Shown: positions 14,547 through 21,755 of the stretch, piece by piece | How positions within the stretch are numbered: the stretch's first letter is position 1 | Layout of the letters: the number at the start of each line of letters is the position of its first letter | Source: a virus | Virus record (IMG/VR): IMGVR_UViG_3300034736_000146 | Coordinates: 1 to 22,507 of that record | DNA length: 22,507 nucleotides | Reading direction: 5' to 3' (one strand) | Notes under the pieces: model-generated | What the model was told of the DNA's origin: nothing | The model's database searches: none | The model's input: the letters and a program-made list of their open reading frames with translations, nothing else | Made by a program: the position numbers and the translations under genes

Positions 14547-14602
14547 GATGCGTTTGCTCCGCGTGTGGTGGTATGGTGCCCGTTAGGCGTTGTCGGTTTA
14601 AT

Positions 14603-14634
14603 CAAAAAAGACAGGGCTCCGAAGAGCCACTGTC
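14603..14634 (-). terminator. Strong rho-independent terminator after the SSB-like gene
   Basis: On the minus strand GACAG-T-GGCTC-TTCG-GAGCC-CTGTC forms a ten-base-pair stem with one bulged T and a stable UUCG loop, followed by TTTTTT. It lies just after the stop of the 167 aa SSB-like gene and ends the first leftward transcript. No sigma-70 promoter is evident between it and the HTH-like gene, so read-through or antitermination may be needed. Confidence 0.93.
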
Positions 14635-14642
14635 AAGGGGAA

Positions 14643-15146
14643 CTAGAACGGACAATCACCATTAGCAGTCTTAGCCTTTGGTGAAGAGTCTTCAGAGACA
14701 TGCATATCTAATAAGTGCATTGACAACTTATCTTGATACGTAGTCTTAACGTCGAAAGCGACAGCTCGGACTGCTACGATACGAGCTTTAAAACCAGCTA
14801 CAAACTTGGTGCCATCTTTACGGACACCCGCTGGGTAATCCCGAAGCTGGAACAAGATGTGAGCAGTAGAACCATTCTCTAAGTCAGCATCGAGATCGTT
14901 ACCATCCATATCTTGAATGCTTACAGGGTCTACTATAACACCCGTACTGCCGTACTTGGCGTTGGTGGAGTACCAGTGTCCACCGTCTTGAGCCTCTTTC
15001 AGACCTACCTCTGAGAGACCAGCACCTGTTAGATGCGCACCATACTGAAGGCCGTAGTTGCCATTATAGGTACTGCGCAACTTACACGCAGAAACAACAA
15101 CGTCTTTTACCAGTACGTGTCTGGGTTTAATTTGAACTTTACTCAT
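14643..15146 (-). CDS. SSB-like DNA-binding protein with aromatic acidic tip, 167 aa
   Basis: This 167-residue, beta-rich protein is probably an OB-fold ssDNA-binding protein. It has strands KPRHVLVKDVVVSACKL, GLQYGAHLTG and AHILFQLRDYPAGVRKDGTKFVAGFKARIVAVRAVAFDV, then a short disordered tail ending NGDCPF. That tip resembles the DDDIPF end of bacterial SSB that recruits partner proteins. It is the second gene of the leftward transcript and is followed by a strong terminator, consistent with high early expression. GGAA eight bases before the ATG is a moderate ribosome site. It is unlike the 155 aa SSB-like protein in sequence; one of the two may serve recombination instead of replication. 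Confidence 0.55.
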   Translation of the reverse strand: MSKVQIKPRHVLVKDVVVSACKLRSTYNGNYGLQYGAHLTGAGLSEVGLKEAQDGGHWYSTNAKYGSTGVIVDPVSIQDMDGNDLDADLENGSTAHILFQLRDYPAGVRKDGTKFVAGFKARIVAVRAVAFDVKTTYQDKLSMHLLDMHVSEDSSPKAKTANGDCPF

Positions 15147-15193
15147 ATCTATAATTCCACTTGGTTATTGGCATCAGGATTGATACCCTTATG

Positions 15194-15208
15194 GGCCGCG
15201 TAGCGGCC
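15194..15208 (-). other. GC-rich hairpin, second of a pair
   Basis: GGCCGC-TAC-GCGGCC forms a six-base-pair stem directly after the stop codon of the 51 aa membrane protein. It repeats the hairpin at 5716-5730 with one base pair changed from T-A to G-C, and flanking TAAAG and ATAAG are also shared. No T-tract follows on the minus strand. Confidence 0.5.
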
Positions 15209-15209
15209 T

Positions 15210-15365
15210 TTACTTGTTACGGAGCATTTTAACTATCTCTGCATCAGACATGAACACTGCACCGCGAACACGTTTCTTTGGTATACAACTTACAATTAGA
15301 AAAGCTATAGAACACATACCAAACACGGTAAAGAAACTTAAGCTTAGCATTACAAAGCCATCCAT
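15210..15365 (-). CDS. Small membrane protein, 51 aa, first leftward gene
   Basis: This minus-strand gene was found by direct reading. It encodes 51 residues: MDGFVMLSLSFFTVFGMC, continuing through IAFLIVSCI as one hydrophobic helix (about 4-28), then a basic KKRVR and a polar tail ending IVKMLRNK. The positive charges after the helix predict the C-terminus in the cytoplasm. GGGAGA six to seven bases before the ATG supports the start. As the first gene leaving the divergent hub leftward, it may be an early membrane-acting protein, for example one affecting host envelope functions or superinfection. I do not recognise a family. Confidence 0.65.
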   Translation of the reverse strand: MDGFVMLSLSFFTVFGMCSIAFLIVSCIPKKRVRGAVFMSDAEIVKMLRNK

Positions 15366-15658
15366 ATATATCTCCCGAGCCCCTAAGGACTCTGTTAAGT
15401 ACTGTGTATGACCGATACACTACGGTTACTGTTAGATACTCCCGGGTTCTTAGGGAGCTTTAGGGCTATCCCTGAGACCCCCTACGGCCCCCCACACTAG
15501 CAGGTATCTTAGGGATCTCTAGGGGAGCCTTACTAACACCTCATAGATACCGTAGGGATCTCCATGCTACGAAGAGGGGGGTATCAAGTTATATCATAGG
15601 TACATATATATATGGGTTATCTATGTTCTCCCTAAAGACCCGATAGACCCACAGACTC

Positions 15659-15677
15659 TATTTAGTACCTTATAGAG
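15659..15677 (+). promoter_or_regulatory. Putative phage-specific late promoter 1
   Basis: TATTTAGTACCTTATAGAG, followed by GGAAATAG, is identical over 19 bases to the copies at 15691-15709 and on the minus strand at 7114-7132. It points toward terL and the head genes. Exact conservation outside coding sequence and correct orientation before gene units argue for a promoter. Confidence 0.7.
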
Positions 15678-15690
15678 GGAAATAGAAATC

Positions 15691-15709
15691 TATTTAGTAC
15701 CTTATAGAG
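15691..15709 (+). promoter_or_regulatory. Putative phage-specific late promoter 2
   Basis: This is the second tandem copy, 32 bases after the first, with TC also shared just upstream and AGAGAG just downstream. A 32-base step is about three helical turns, placing both on the same face of the DNA. The leader to terL would be about 270 bases. Confidence 0.7.
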
Positions 15710-15977
15710 AGAGAGTACACGTAGGAAAGGACTGGTCCCCCAAGGGTCCCACAGAACATCTATTGCTTAGGGTACGGAGGGGGCCCTAAGATCTTATACG
15801 CCTTATAGGCTTATAGGATAAAATATAGATCTATGTGTCAGGACTAGACCCCTCCCCTTAAGGGCTAAGGGGGCATCCTCGACACGGCTAGATACCTTAG
15901 AGATAACCTTAGGATATATTCCTATGGAACTTCTCTCTCTGGTATCTTAAAGATATATCAGAGTCTGGGAGGACCTA

Positions 15978-17615
15978 ATGAGTAACAACAAGAAACTAGC
16001 CTTAGCTAAAGAAACCTATAAGAGGAAGAAGCTAGCTGAGTATGAGCAGGACTTTGAGAAGTTTGCACTAGATCAGATAAAGATACTTACAAAAGATTCT
16101 GCTAAGGGGTTTGTACCCTTTGTTCTTAACGAAGCTCAGAAGATTGTAAACGAAGCGATTTCAAAACAATTGAAGGAAACTGGCCGTGTCAGGTGTATAA
16201 TCCTTAAGGGCCGACAGATGGGCTTATCAACCTATGCGGTTGGCAGGGTGTTCTGGAAGTCTTACTTCAATGCGTATAACAAGTCAGTTGTAATGGCACA
16301 TGACTCAGCCACATCTGACTCCCTCTTTAACATGTCACGTAATACAATTGCTAACATGCCCGAAGAGTTCCGTCCAGAGTTTAAGAGGTCCAATGCTAAA
16401 GAGATCTTGTTTGAACATAATGATTCAGGCTATAGATTGTATACAGCAGGATCTCCTGAAGCTGGCAGGGGTACAACCCCAACTATCGCTCACCTATCTG
16501 AGGTTTCCTTTTGGACCCATGATGAGAAGATCCTTGCAGGTCTATTTCAGGGTATTTCGGAAGCCGATGGTACGGAAGTGATATTAGAGTCCACCGCTAA
16601 TGGTGTTGGTAACGAGTTCCATAGATTATGGAAAGGTGCAGTTAACGGTGAGAATGATTACTTACCTATCTTTGTACCTTGGTTCTTGATGCCGGAATAT
16701 AGAAGAACAGTACTAGAGCCTGAAGTGTTCAATGAAAGTACTACAGAAGAGGAAAAGAAACTACAGGACCTACATGGTCTTGACGTAGAACAACTCTACT
16801 GGAGACGTTTAAAGGTTGCAGAGGGTGGGTTAAATAAGTTTAAACAAGAGTACCCTTGTACAGCCGAGGAAGCCTTTCAGGTTTCTGGAGCTAATGTGTT
16901 TAGCCTTGAAAAGCTACAATCCCTTGTACCCGAAAAACTAATGAAGAGGCAGATGTTTAGTCTTACATCATCTACCTTTGAAGATCACTCTGAAGGGTTT
17001 CTGGAGATTTACCAGTATCCTAAGTTTGATCACAACTTTGTAATTGGAGCTGACTGTGCTCTTGGTGTAGGCCAAGACTCCTCGGCTTGTACTGTAATGA
17101 ACACTGATAATGAAGTAGTAGCTGTATTCAGGAATAACAGGATTGACCCCACGCAATACGGGGACTTATTGTTTTACTTGGGTAGGTACTACAACAATGC
17201 TTTATTAGCTGTTGAATCTAATTCCTTAGGTATAGCAACATTGAATCGTCTCAAGCAGATGAACTATGTAAACCTATACCATCAAACCAAAGTAGCTAAT
17301 GTGTCTAATGAGGAAGGCAGTCGTCTTGGATGGCGTACAACTCAAGCTACTAAACCCATGATCATTGGGCATCTTAAGAACGCAATTGAGAATGATGACA
17401 TCAATCTTGCGTCCCCGCGAATCATCCAGGAATGTATGGATTACGTGGCTGATGCCAATGGTCGTACCAACGCTCTTTCAGGCTCACACGATGATACTGT
17501 AATTGCAACAGCTATAGCCCTTGAAGTCCTAAGAACCCACAGAGACCGTTTGGTCCAGAACAGGGTAGGCTTCCAGAACCAACAGTATGAGGAGGACAAT
17601 ACTAGTTGGCTGTAG
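15978..17615 (+). CDS. terL: Terminase large subunit
   Basis: This 545-residue protein is the ATP-driven packaging motor and headful or end-cutting nuclease. The ATPase domain has Walker A KGRQMGLST at 77-85, Walker B IAHLSE at 170-175 with catalytic E175, and the coupling motif ESTANG at 204-209. The C-terminal RNase H-like nuclease domain has D359 (VIGADCALG), E413 (AVESNSLG) and D505/D506 (GSHDDTVIA), the usual acidic triad. Length is normal. GGGAGG six bases before the ATG fixes the start. It is the first rightward gene, after the tandem promoter elements, followed by the portal. No small terminase is beside it; the 144 aa leftward gene is one candidate. Translation in the same frame stays open for 26 codons past its TAG stop. 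Confidence 0.96.
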   Translation: MSNNKKLALAKETYKRKKLAEYEQDFEKFALDQIKILTKDSAKGFVPFVLNEAQKIVNEAISKQLKETGRVRCIILKGRQMGLSTYAVGRVFWKSYFNAYNKSVVMAHDSATSDSLFNMSRNTIANMPEEFRPEFKRSNAKEILFEHNDSGYRLYTAGSPEAGRGTTPTIAHLSEVSFWTHDEKILAGLFQGISEADGTEVILESTANGVGNEFHRLWKGAVNGENDYLPIFVPWFLMPEYRRTVLEPEVFNESTTEEEKKLQDLHGLDVEQLYWRRLKVAEGGLNKFKQEYPCTAEEAFQVSGANVFSLEKLQSLVPEKLMKRQMFSLTSSTFEDHSEGFLEIYQYPKFDHNFVIGADCALGVGQDSSACTVMNTDNEVVAVFRNNRIDPTQYGDLLFYLGRYYNNALLAVESNSLGIATLNRLKQMNYVNLYHQTKVANVSNEEGSRLGWRTTQATKPMIIGHLKNAIENDDINLASPRIIQECMDYVADANGRTNALSGSHDDTVIATAIALEVLRTHRDRLVQNRVGFQNQQYEEDNTSWL

Positions 17616-17696
17616 TTGAAAAGTTTCCCCATTAGTCCTCCAGCTAACGTTGTGGTTTTAGGTGACATACGCGTTTCGGGAAAGAAAAAAGTATAG
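17616..17696 (+). other. In-frame 26-codon continuation after the terL amber stop
   Basis: Directly after TAG the frame reads LKSFPISPPANVVVL and continues with GDIRVSGKKKV before another TAG. It could be a read-through tail of TerL, a tiny gene starting at TTG, or chance. The sequence looks protein-like (hydrophobic strand then basic end), but no ribosome binding site is near the TTG; the closest GAGGA is 18 bases or more away. Confidence 0.3.
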
Positions 17697-17728
17697 GAAC
17701 CCAATTTTAATAACTAACTGATTGTCTG

Positions 17729-17747
17729 GCAGATTGTGTTAATCTGC
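17729..17747 (+). other. Stem-loop between terL and portal
   Basis: GCAGATT-GTGTT-AATCTGC forms a perfect seven-base-pair stem with a five-base loop about 20 bases before the portal start. No T-tract follows, so it is more likely an RNA processing or stability element than a terminator. Nothing else is seen between 17697 and the portal ribosome site. Confidence 0.5.
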
Positions 17748-17767
17748 GTACATAAGAGGAAATATAA

Positions 17768-19975
17768 ATGAGAGACCCGCAAGGCTACATGGAAGAAGTT
17801 ACGGATGATGAGCTTCACAATATAATTAACTCAGAGGTTGCTAATTCACAGGGTAATTTCCTTGACTCTTCTGATCTTTCTAATGAAAGAGAGAAAGCTA
17901 CCTATGAGTACGCAATGCAGCCTATAGGCCACTTAGCGCCTCAAGGTGTGTCTAAGATTGTATCCTCAGATACTGTTGAAGCTATCGAGGGGTACTCTGC
18001 AGTTCTCTCTGAATTGTTATTAAATAATAAAAAATTAGCAAGGTTCATACCGTACAGCCAAACGGCTTCGGGTGTACATGCTGCACGAGTTGCATCTGAT
18101 GTTGTTAACTACTGTATCTTTAAAAAGAACAAAGGTTGGGAGATCATTAACTCGTGGATTAAAGCAGCTCTTCTGTGGAAGAACGCTGCAGTAGTATGGG
18201 AATACGTTGAAGACTTTACATACAGCTTTGAAGAGTATGAAGAGATTAGCCCTGAAGCCCTTGACATGCTGCTTGCAGATCCAGAAGTAGAAGTAGTAGG
18301 TGACCTTTACTCTAATGAGGGTGGCATCTATGAAGATGTACGTGTTAAGCGTACTAAGAATAAGAGTGGTATTAAGATTAGGAACATTGAGCCTGAGTCT
18401 TTCATTATCAGCCAAGGGGCTTCTTCTATTGAAGATGCATCTTTTGTTGGTATTAGAACTGAGATGACACGTTCTGAGATCCGTAAACAGTACCCAGACC
18501 AAGCCGGAAGTATTGATTGGGAGTCCACTGATGACTCTTACTCTTTCCAGCAAGCTATTAATAACGAGAAGACTGCTCGAAGAACTTCTGTTGGATTATC
18601 TAATGTATCCTTTAGCACCAACCAAACCTCAGAGGCTAACCAAGTAACTAGTGTTTTAGAATGCTGGCTACAGGTTGATCGTGATGGTGATGGTATTGCA
18701 GAGCTAAAAAGATTCATTACTGTAGGTAACCACATCCTGTTTGAAGAAGATGTTGATTCTGTTCAGATTGCAGAGCTAAAGCCTTTTGACATCCCACATG
18801 AGTGGGCTGGTCTATCTATGGCTGATATGACTCGTCCCTCTACTATGGCATCTACTGCTATCCTTCGTGGGTTTGTTGAGAACACTTACTTGACTAACTA
18901 CTCACCTAAGCTAGCTGATCCCAATGTAGTTGACTTCTCTGCTTTACAAAATATAAAGCCTAAGCAAATTGTACCTACCAACGGAAACCCTTCAGGAGCT
19001 GTGCAAAACATGCCCCCTGAAGCTTTATCCTCTGGTACTGTACCTTTACTGGAGTTCTTACAACGTCATAAGGAACAGGCTAACGGATTATCTAAGGCAG
19101 CACAAGGCCTTAACGATACCCTTTATGTGTCAGGAAACTCTGAACAAAAGGTATCTGCTGTACAATCTGCAGCACAAACACGCATCCAACATATCGCAAG
19201 AAGATTTATGGAGACTGGCTTAGCTCGTCTATGTGAAGGTGTGTATGAAACGATGAAGAAAGAGATGCGTACGCAAGAGATGAGCTATTATGATCGCAAT
19301 GATTTCTACTCAACAATCAATATTAAGGAACTCCCTGACAATATGATGTTGCAAGTAGAAGCCGATGTGGGCGATGCAAGTAATAGTTCTATACTAAACA
19401 AGATGCAAATGATTGGCTCGCAAGTACTCCCCAGCTTAATGCAAGCTGGATTCCAAGGCGTAGTCAATCCGTTAGCTCCGGCTATCATTGCATCTAAAAC
19501 CATTGAGGCTTTAGGCGAAGACCCGTTAGACTACATAGTAGACTACACTTCCGAAGAGTATAAAAAGTCCGCAATGGATGGCAAACAAAAAGAGTCTAAA
19601 GCAAATGAGATTAAGAAAGCTATGGAAGAGCAGTCTGTCAAAACAAAGATGGCTCTCGACCAAGCAAATGTCGATTACACAAATGTGCAGTCTCAGAATG
19701 CAATTCAAGATAACTTGAAACAACTCGTTGTTGCCTTGGATAAATCATATCAAGAGTGGGCTAAACTAGATATCTCTGCAGCTAAGGAGGGTACAACCCC
19801 TGCTGAGCAACCAAACGTACAAGAGATGTACGCCTTGGCGCAAGAACTTATTAGTAAGACAATGACTCAACCAAAATCTAACGGGAACCAAGAACAACCT
19901 CAGCAAGGTCAACCTCGACAAGAGGAGTTAACACCTGAGGCTATTCAAAGTTTCCTTCAGCAAGGTGGTATGTAA
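17768..19975 (+). CDS. Portal protein
   Basis: This 735-residue protein is the probable portal, the dodecameric ring at one capsid vertex through which DNA is packaged and on which the tail assembles. Position directly after terL and before scaffold and capsid, length, and the pattern of the N-terminal half (LSELLLNNKKLARFIPYS, WIKAALLWKNAAVVWEYVED, KIRNIEPESFIIS) match portals of P22-like/phiEco32-like podophages. Residues about 440-500 (QEANGLSKAAQGL...SAAQTRIQHIARRF) are the long helical stem and crown region typical of portals. The C-terminal 50 residues are Gln/Pro-rich and probably flexible. GAGGAAA eight bases before the ATG supports the start. Assignment is by context and pattern. Confidence 0.9.
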   Translation: MRDPQGYMEEVTDDELHNIINSEVANSQGNFLDSSDLSNEREKATYEYAMQPIGHLAPQGVSKIVSSDTVEAIEGYSAVLSELLLNNKKLARFIPYSQTASGVHAARVASDVVNYCIFKKNKGWEIINSWIKAALLWKNAAVVWEYVEDFTYSFEEYEEISPEALDMLLADPEVEVVGDLYSNEGGIYEDVRVKRTKNKSGIKIRNIEPESFIISQGASSIEDASFVGIRTEMTRSEIRKQYPDQAGSIDWESTDDSYSFQQAINNEKTARRTSVGLSNVSFSTNQTSEANQVTSVLECWLQVDRDGDGIAELKRFITVGNHILFEEDVDSVQIAELKPFDIPHEWAGLSMADMTRPSTMASTAILRGFVENTYLTNYSPKLADPNVVDFSALQNIKPKQIVPTNGNPSGAVQNMPPEALSSGTVPLLEFLQRHKEQANGLSKAAQGLNDTLYVSGNSEQKVSAVQSAAQTRIQHIARRFMETGLARLCEGVYETMKKEMRTQEMSYYDRNDFYSTINIKELPDNMMLQVEADVGDASNSSILNKMQMIGSQVLPSLMQAGFQGVVNPLAPAIIASKTIEALGEDPLDYIVDYTSEEYKKSAMDGKQKESKANEIKKAMEEQSVKTKMALDQANVDYTNVQSQNAIQDNLKQLVVALDKSYQEWAKLDISAAKEGTTPAEQPNVQEMYALAQELISKTMTQPKSNGNQEQPQQGQPRQEELTPEAIQSFLQQGGM

Positions 19976-19998
19976 AAAGGGGGTGATTCTCTACACTT

Positions 19999-20020
19999 GA
20001 GGGGCCCAGACGGGCCCTTC
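19999..20020 (+). other. Strong GGGCCC hairpin after the portal gene
   Basis: GAGGGGCCC-AGAC-GGGCCCTTC forms a nine-base-pair stem including one G-U pair, 23 bases after the portal stop. It is followed by AAACTTAAG rather than a T-tract. It may attenuate transcription, block mRNA decay, or adjust the level of the next genes. Confidence 0.6.
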
Positions 20021-20050
20021 AAACTTAAGACACTACACAGAGGAGATATA

Positions 20051-20398
20051 GTGGATAAGTATAAGCAAGGGGCTAAGCGTAAGTTTAAGCCTAAGATGGA
20101 CCAAGCTAGCGGAGAGTACAAGGTTAATCCTTTTGTTTCTTCGGCTGAAGCATTATCAAGCGCAATGTTTGCAAAGAAAGAAAGAGATGAGTTCTTTACA
20201 GAAGCTTACTCTGATATTTTAGTAGACCTCTTTACGCAATGGTTACAAACAGAACCGCACTGTACAAAAGAACGTGAGTACTTATTCCACGTAGCTATGG
20301 GCTTAGGATCTGTTAAAGAACGTTTACTGCAAATAGAAACCTTTGGTTTTAACCAAGAGTTAATTGATCATAATAAGTCTCAAGACGGAGCTATTTAA
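20051..20398 (+). CDS. Unknown head-region protein, 115 aa
   Basis: This protein of about 115 residues lies between portal and scaffold. A TTG 18 codons earlier keeps the frame open, but it would translate the GGGCCC hairpin and has no ribosome site. GAGGAG with a five-base spacer precedes a GTG at 20051, giving (M)DKYKQGAKRKFKPKMDQ. The N-terminus is very basic; the rest is helical, with YLFHVAMGLGSVKERLLQI near the end. It could be a head-completion or ejected protein by position, which is inference only. Its stop overlaps the next ATG by one base (TAATG). Confidence 0.7.
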   Translation: MDKYKQGAKRKFKPKMDQASGEYKVNPFVSSAEALSSAMFAKKERDEFFTEAYSDILVDLFTQWLQTEPHCTKEREYLFHVAMGLGSVKERLLQIETFGFNQELIDHNKSQDGAI

Positions 20399-20601
20399 TG
20401 ACACCTAGTAAAAGTATTTTAGAAAAAGCTATCCTCGCAACAGAGGGTACAATAAACGCAATGATTAAGGAGTTAGCTGCCGGTCCCGGTAAAGCACGGT
20501 ATCATGCTGAGACTTTTGTCCACGCATGTAACGCTTTAGAGGAACTTAAGAAGCTAGATAAAACCCGAGCCCCTAAGAAGATGGCGGCTAAACAGGACTA
20601 A
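20398..20601 (+). CDS. Unknown small head-region protein, 67 aa
   Basis: A 67-residue, alpha-helical protein (MTPSKSILEKAILATEGTIN, then ETFVHACNALEELKKL) with a lysine-rich end (APKKMAAKQD). The ATG overlaps the previous stop by one base and GGAG lies seven bases upstream. I do not recognise it. Small helical proteins between portal and scaffold are common in podophages and may be assembly cofactors. Confidence 0.7.
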   Translation: MTPSKSILEKAILATEGTINAMIKELAAGPGKARYHAETFVHACNALEELKKLDKTRAPKKMAAKQD

Positions 20602-20617
20602 TATAGGATAACAAATT

Positions 20618-21721
20618 ATGAGCAACGAAAACACTACAGCCTCTACCCCTTCGGATGACGCTGGTTTTTATGCTGGTCAAGACTATGACTCTTTAGATGA
20701 CATTCCAGTACCAATGGGACCAATGGGCGCTAAGCTAGGCCTTACGACCATGGAGGAATCTCTACCTGATGAGGACGAATCTGAGCTTGACCCGGAAGAT
20801 TCTGTGGATGAAGATGTACCCGAACTTGAAGACGACACAGATGAAGACGATACCGATGGTGATGAAGCAGACGCTTCTGAAGATAAGGATGATGAGGATG
20901 AAGATGATTCTACCCAAGACGCAGACTTACCTGAAGAAGATGATATTGATTGGGATTACAAGATTCCCGTTAAAATTGACGGTGAAGTAAAACATGTAAG
21001 CCTAACTGAACTCCGTAAAGGATTTGCAACAGACCAACACTTGTCTAAGAAGGGTAGAGAAGTTAGTGAGCTTGAGAAGGGACTTAAAGAGAAATACTCT
21101 GAAAAGACTAATCAAGCACTTGAACTTGGGACCGCTTTATCTGCTGAGCTACAACAAACAGAAAACGCTCTCGCTAAAGAGTTCCATGACTTAGAAACAA
21201 AAATTCAGAAAGCCCGTGATGACGGGGATACGTATGAGCTTAATGAGCTTAAGGACAAGAGGGAAACTGCACAAGAAGCTTACTGGAAGTCTCGTAAAAA
21301 ACGAGAAGGCCTTAACGCTGCTGTGCAGGAGCATCAACAGTCTATGCTACAGGAGCAAGTGGACGGCTTAATGGCCACCTTTGAACAAGAAATTCAAGAG
21401 CTAGTACCAGACTTTGATTCTGAAGCTGTTCGAGGATTTGCACTTGAAGAGGGTGTACCTCAAGAGTTCCTTGATGTAATCATGGATGCTCGTGTAGTTA
21501 AGTTTGTAGATGATTATCGAAAGCTTAAACAAAAATCCTCTAAAGGTTCCGCTAAGCGAAAACAAGTTACTAAGGCTAAAGGTGTACCTACTAAACGTAA
21601 GAGTACCCAAAGCCAACGTAAAGCCCGTGACAGTCAAGAGCTACGTACAAGTGTGCTAGCTGGCGCTGGTAATGAGCAATCTGAATTAGCATTTCTAAAG
21701 TCATTAAGCAAGTTCCGCTAA
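20618..21721 (+). CDS. Capsid scaffolding protein
   Basis: This 367-residue protein has the usual scaffold layout. The N-terminal segment to about 115 is extremely acidic (runs of Asp/Glu from about residue 50). A short folded part follows (KIPVKIDGEVKHVSLTEL), then a long helical, coiled-coil-prone region (about 150-255, ETKIQKARDDGDTYELNELK) and a strongly basic C-terminal segment (SKGSAKRKQVTKAKGVPTK), which usually binds the capsid protein. It lies 34 bases before the capsid gene, the normal place. AGGA nine bases before the ATG supports the start. It guides procapsid assembly and leaves before DNA fills the head. No protease domain is visible. Confidence 0.9.
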   Translation: MSNENTTASTPSDDAGFYAGQDYDSLDDIPVPMGPMGAKLGLTTMEESLPDEDESELDPEDSVDEDVPELEDDTDEDDTDGDEADASEDKDDEDEDDSTQDADLPEEDDIDWDYKIPVKIDGEVKHVSLTELRKGFATDQHLSKKGREVSELEKGLKEKYSEKTNQALELGTALSAELQQTENALAKEFHDLETKIQKARDDGDTYELNELKDKRETAQEAYWKSRKKREGLNAAVQEHQQSMLQEQVDGLMATFEQEIQELVPDFDSEAVRGFALEEGVPQEFLDVIMDARVVKFVDDYRKLKQKSSKGSAKRKQVTKAKGVPTKRKSTQSQRKARDSQELRTSVLAGAGNEQSELAFLKSLSKFR

Positions 21722-21755
21722 CATTTAATTAGATTCAATTAAAAGGAATATTATA

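Larger units (their letters stand above)
15445..15956 (+). repeat. Degenerate direct-repeat family, about 16 bases
   Basis: Related plus-strand units are GGTTCTTAGGGAGCTT (15445), GGTATCTTAGGGATCT (15503), GATACCGTAGGGATCT (15546), the two promoter cores AGTACCTTATAGAG (15664, 15696), GATACCTTAGAGATAA (15891) and GGTATCTTAAAGATAT (15941). A shared form is roughly GRTAYCTTAGRGAT. All point the same way and spacing is irregular. They could be protein-binding sites, decayed promoters or iteron-like origin repeats. Confidence 0.5.
15366..15977. promoter_or_regulatory. Gene-free divergent control region
   Basis: These 612 bases separate the leftward and rightward transcripts and contain no credible gene on either strand. 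They hold two tandem 19-base promoter-like elements pointing right, a family of related degenerate repeats, a small hairpin (GTGTAT-GACCG-ATACAC, 15404-15420), many TAGGG/CCCTA runs, and AT-rich tracts (15601-15614 and 15800-15835) that would melt easily. terL's GGGAGG site is at the right edge. No convincing sigma-70 promoter was found for the leftward genes. The region could also be a replication origin. Confidence 0.7.

Noticed and set aside
15214-15411. Plus-strand 65-codon frame upstream of terL
   Set aside because: It is antisense to the 51 aa membrane-protein gene, which has GGGAGA and a sensible membrane segment.
15445-15956. CRISPR array as explanation for the repeats
   Set aside because: Repeats are short, degenerate and irregularly spaced, with no uniform spacers and no cas genes.
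18035-18553. Minus-strand 172-codon frame within the portal gene
   Set aside because: Shadow frame: the plus-strand portal is continuous and sensible, and no minus-strand gene is expected there.
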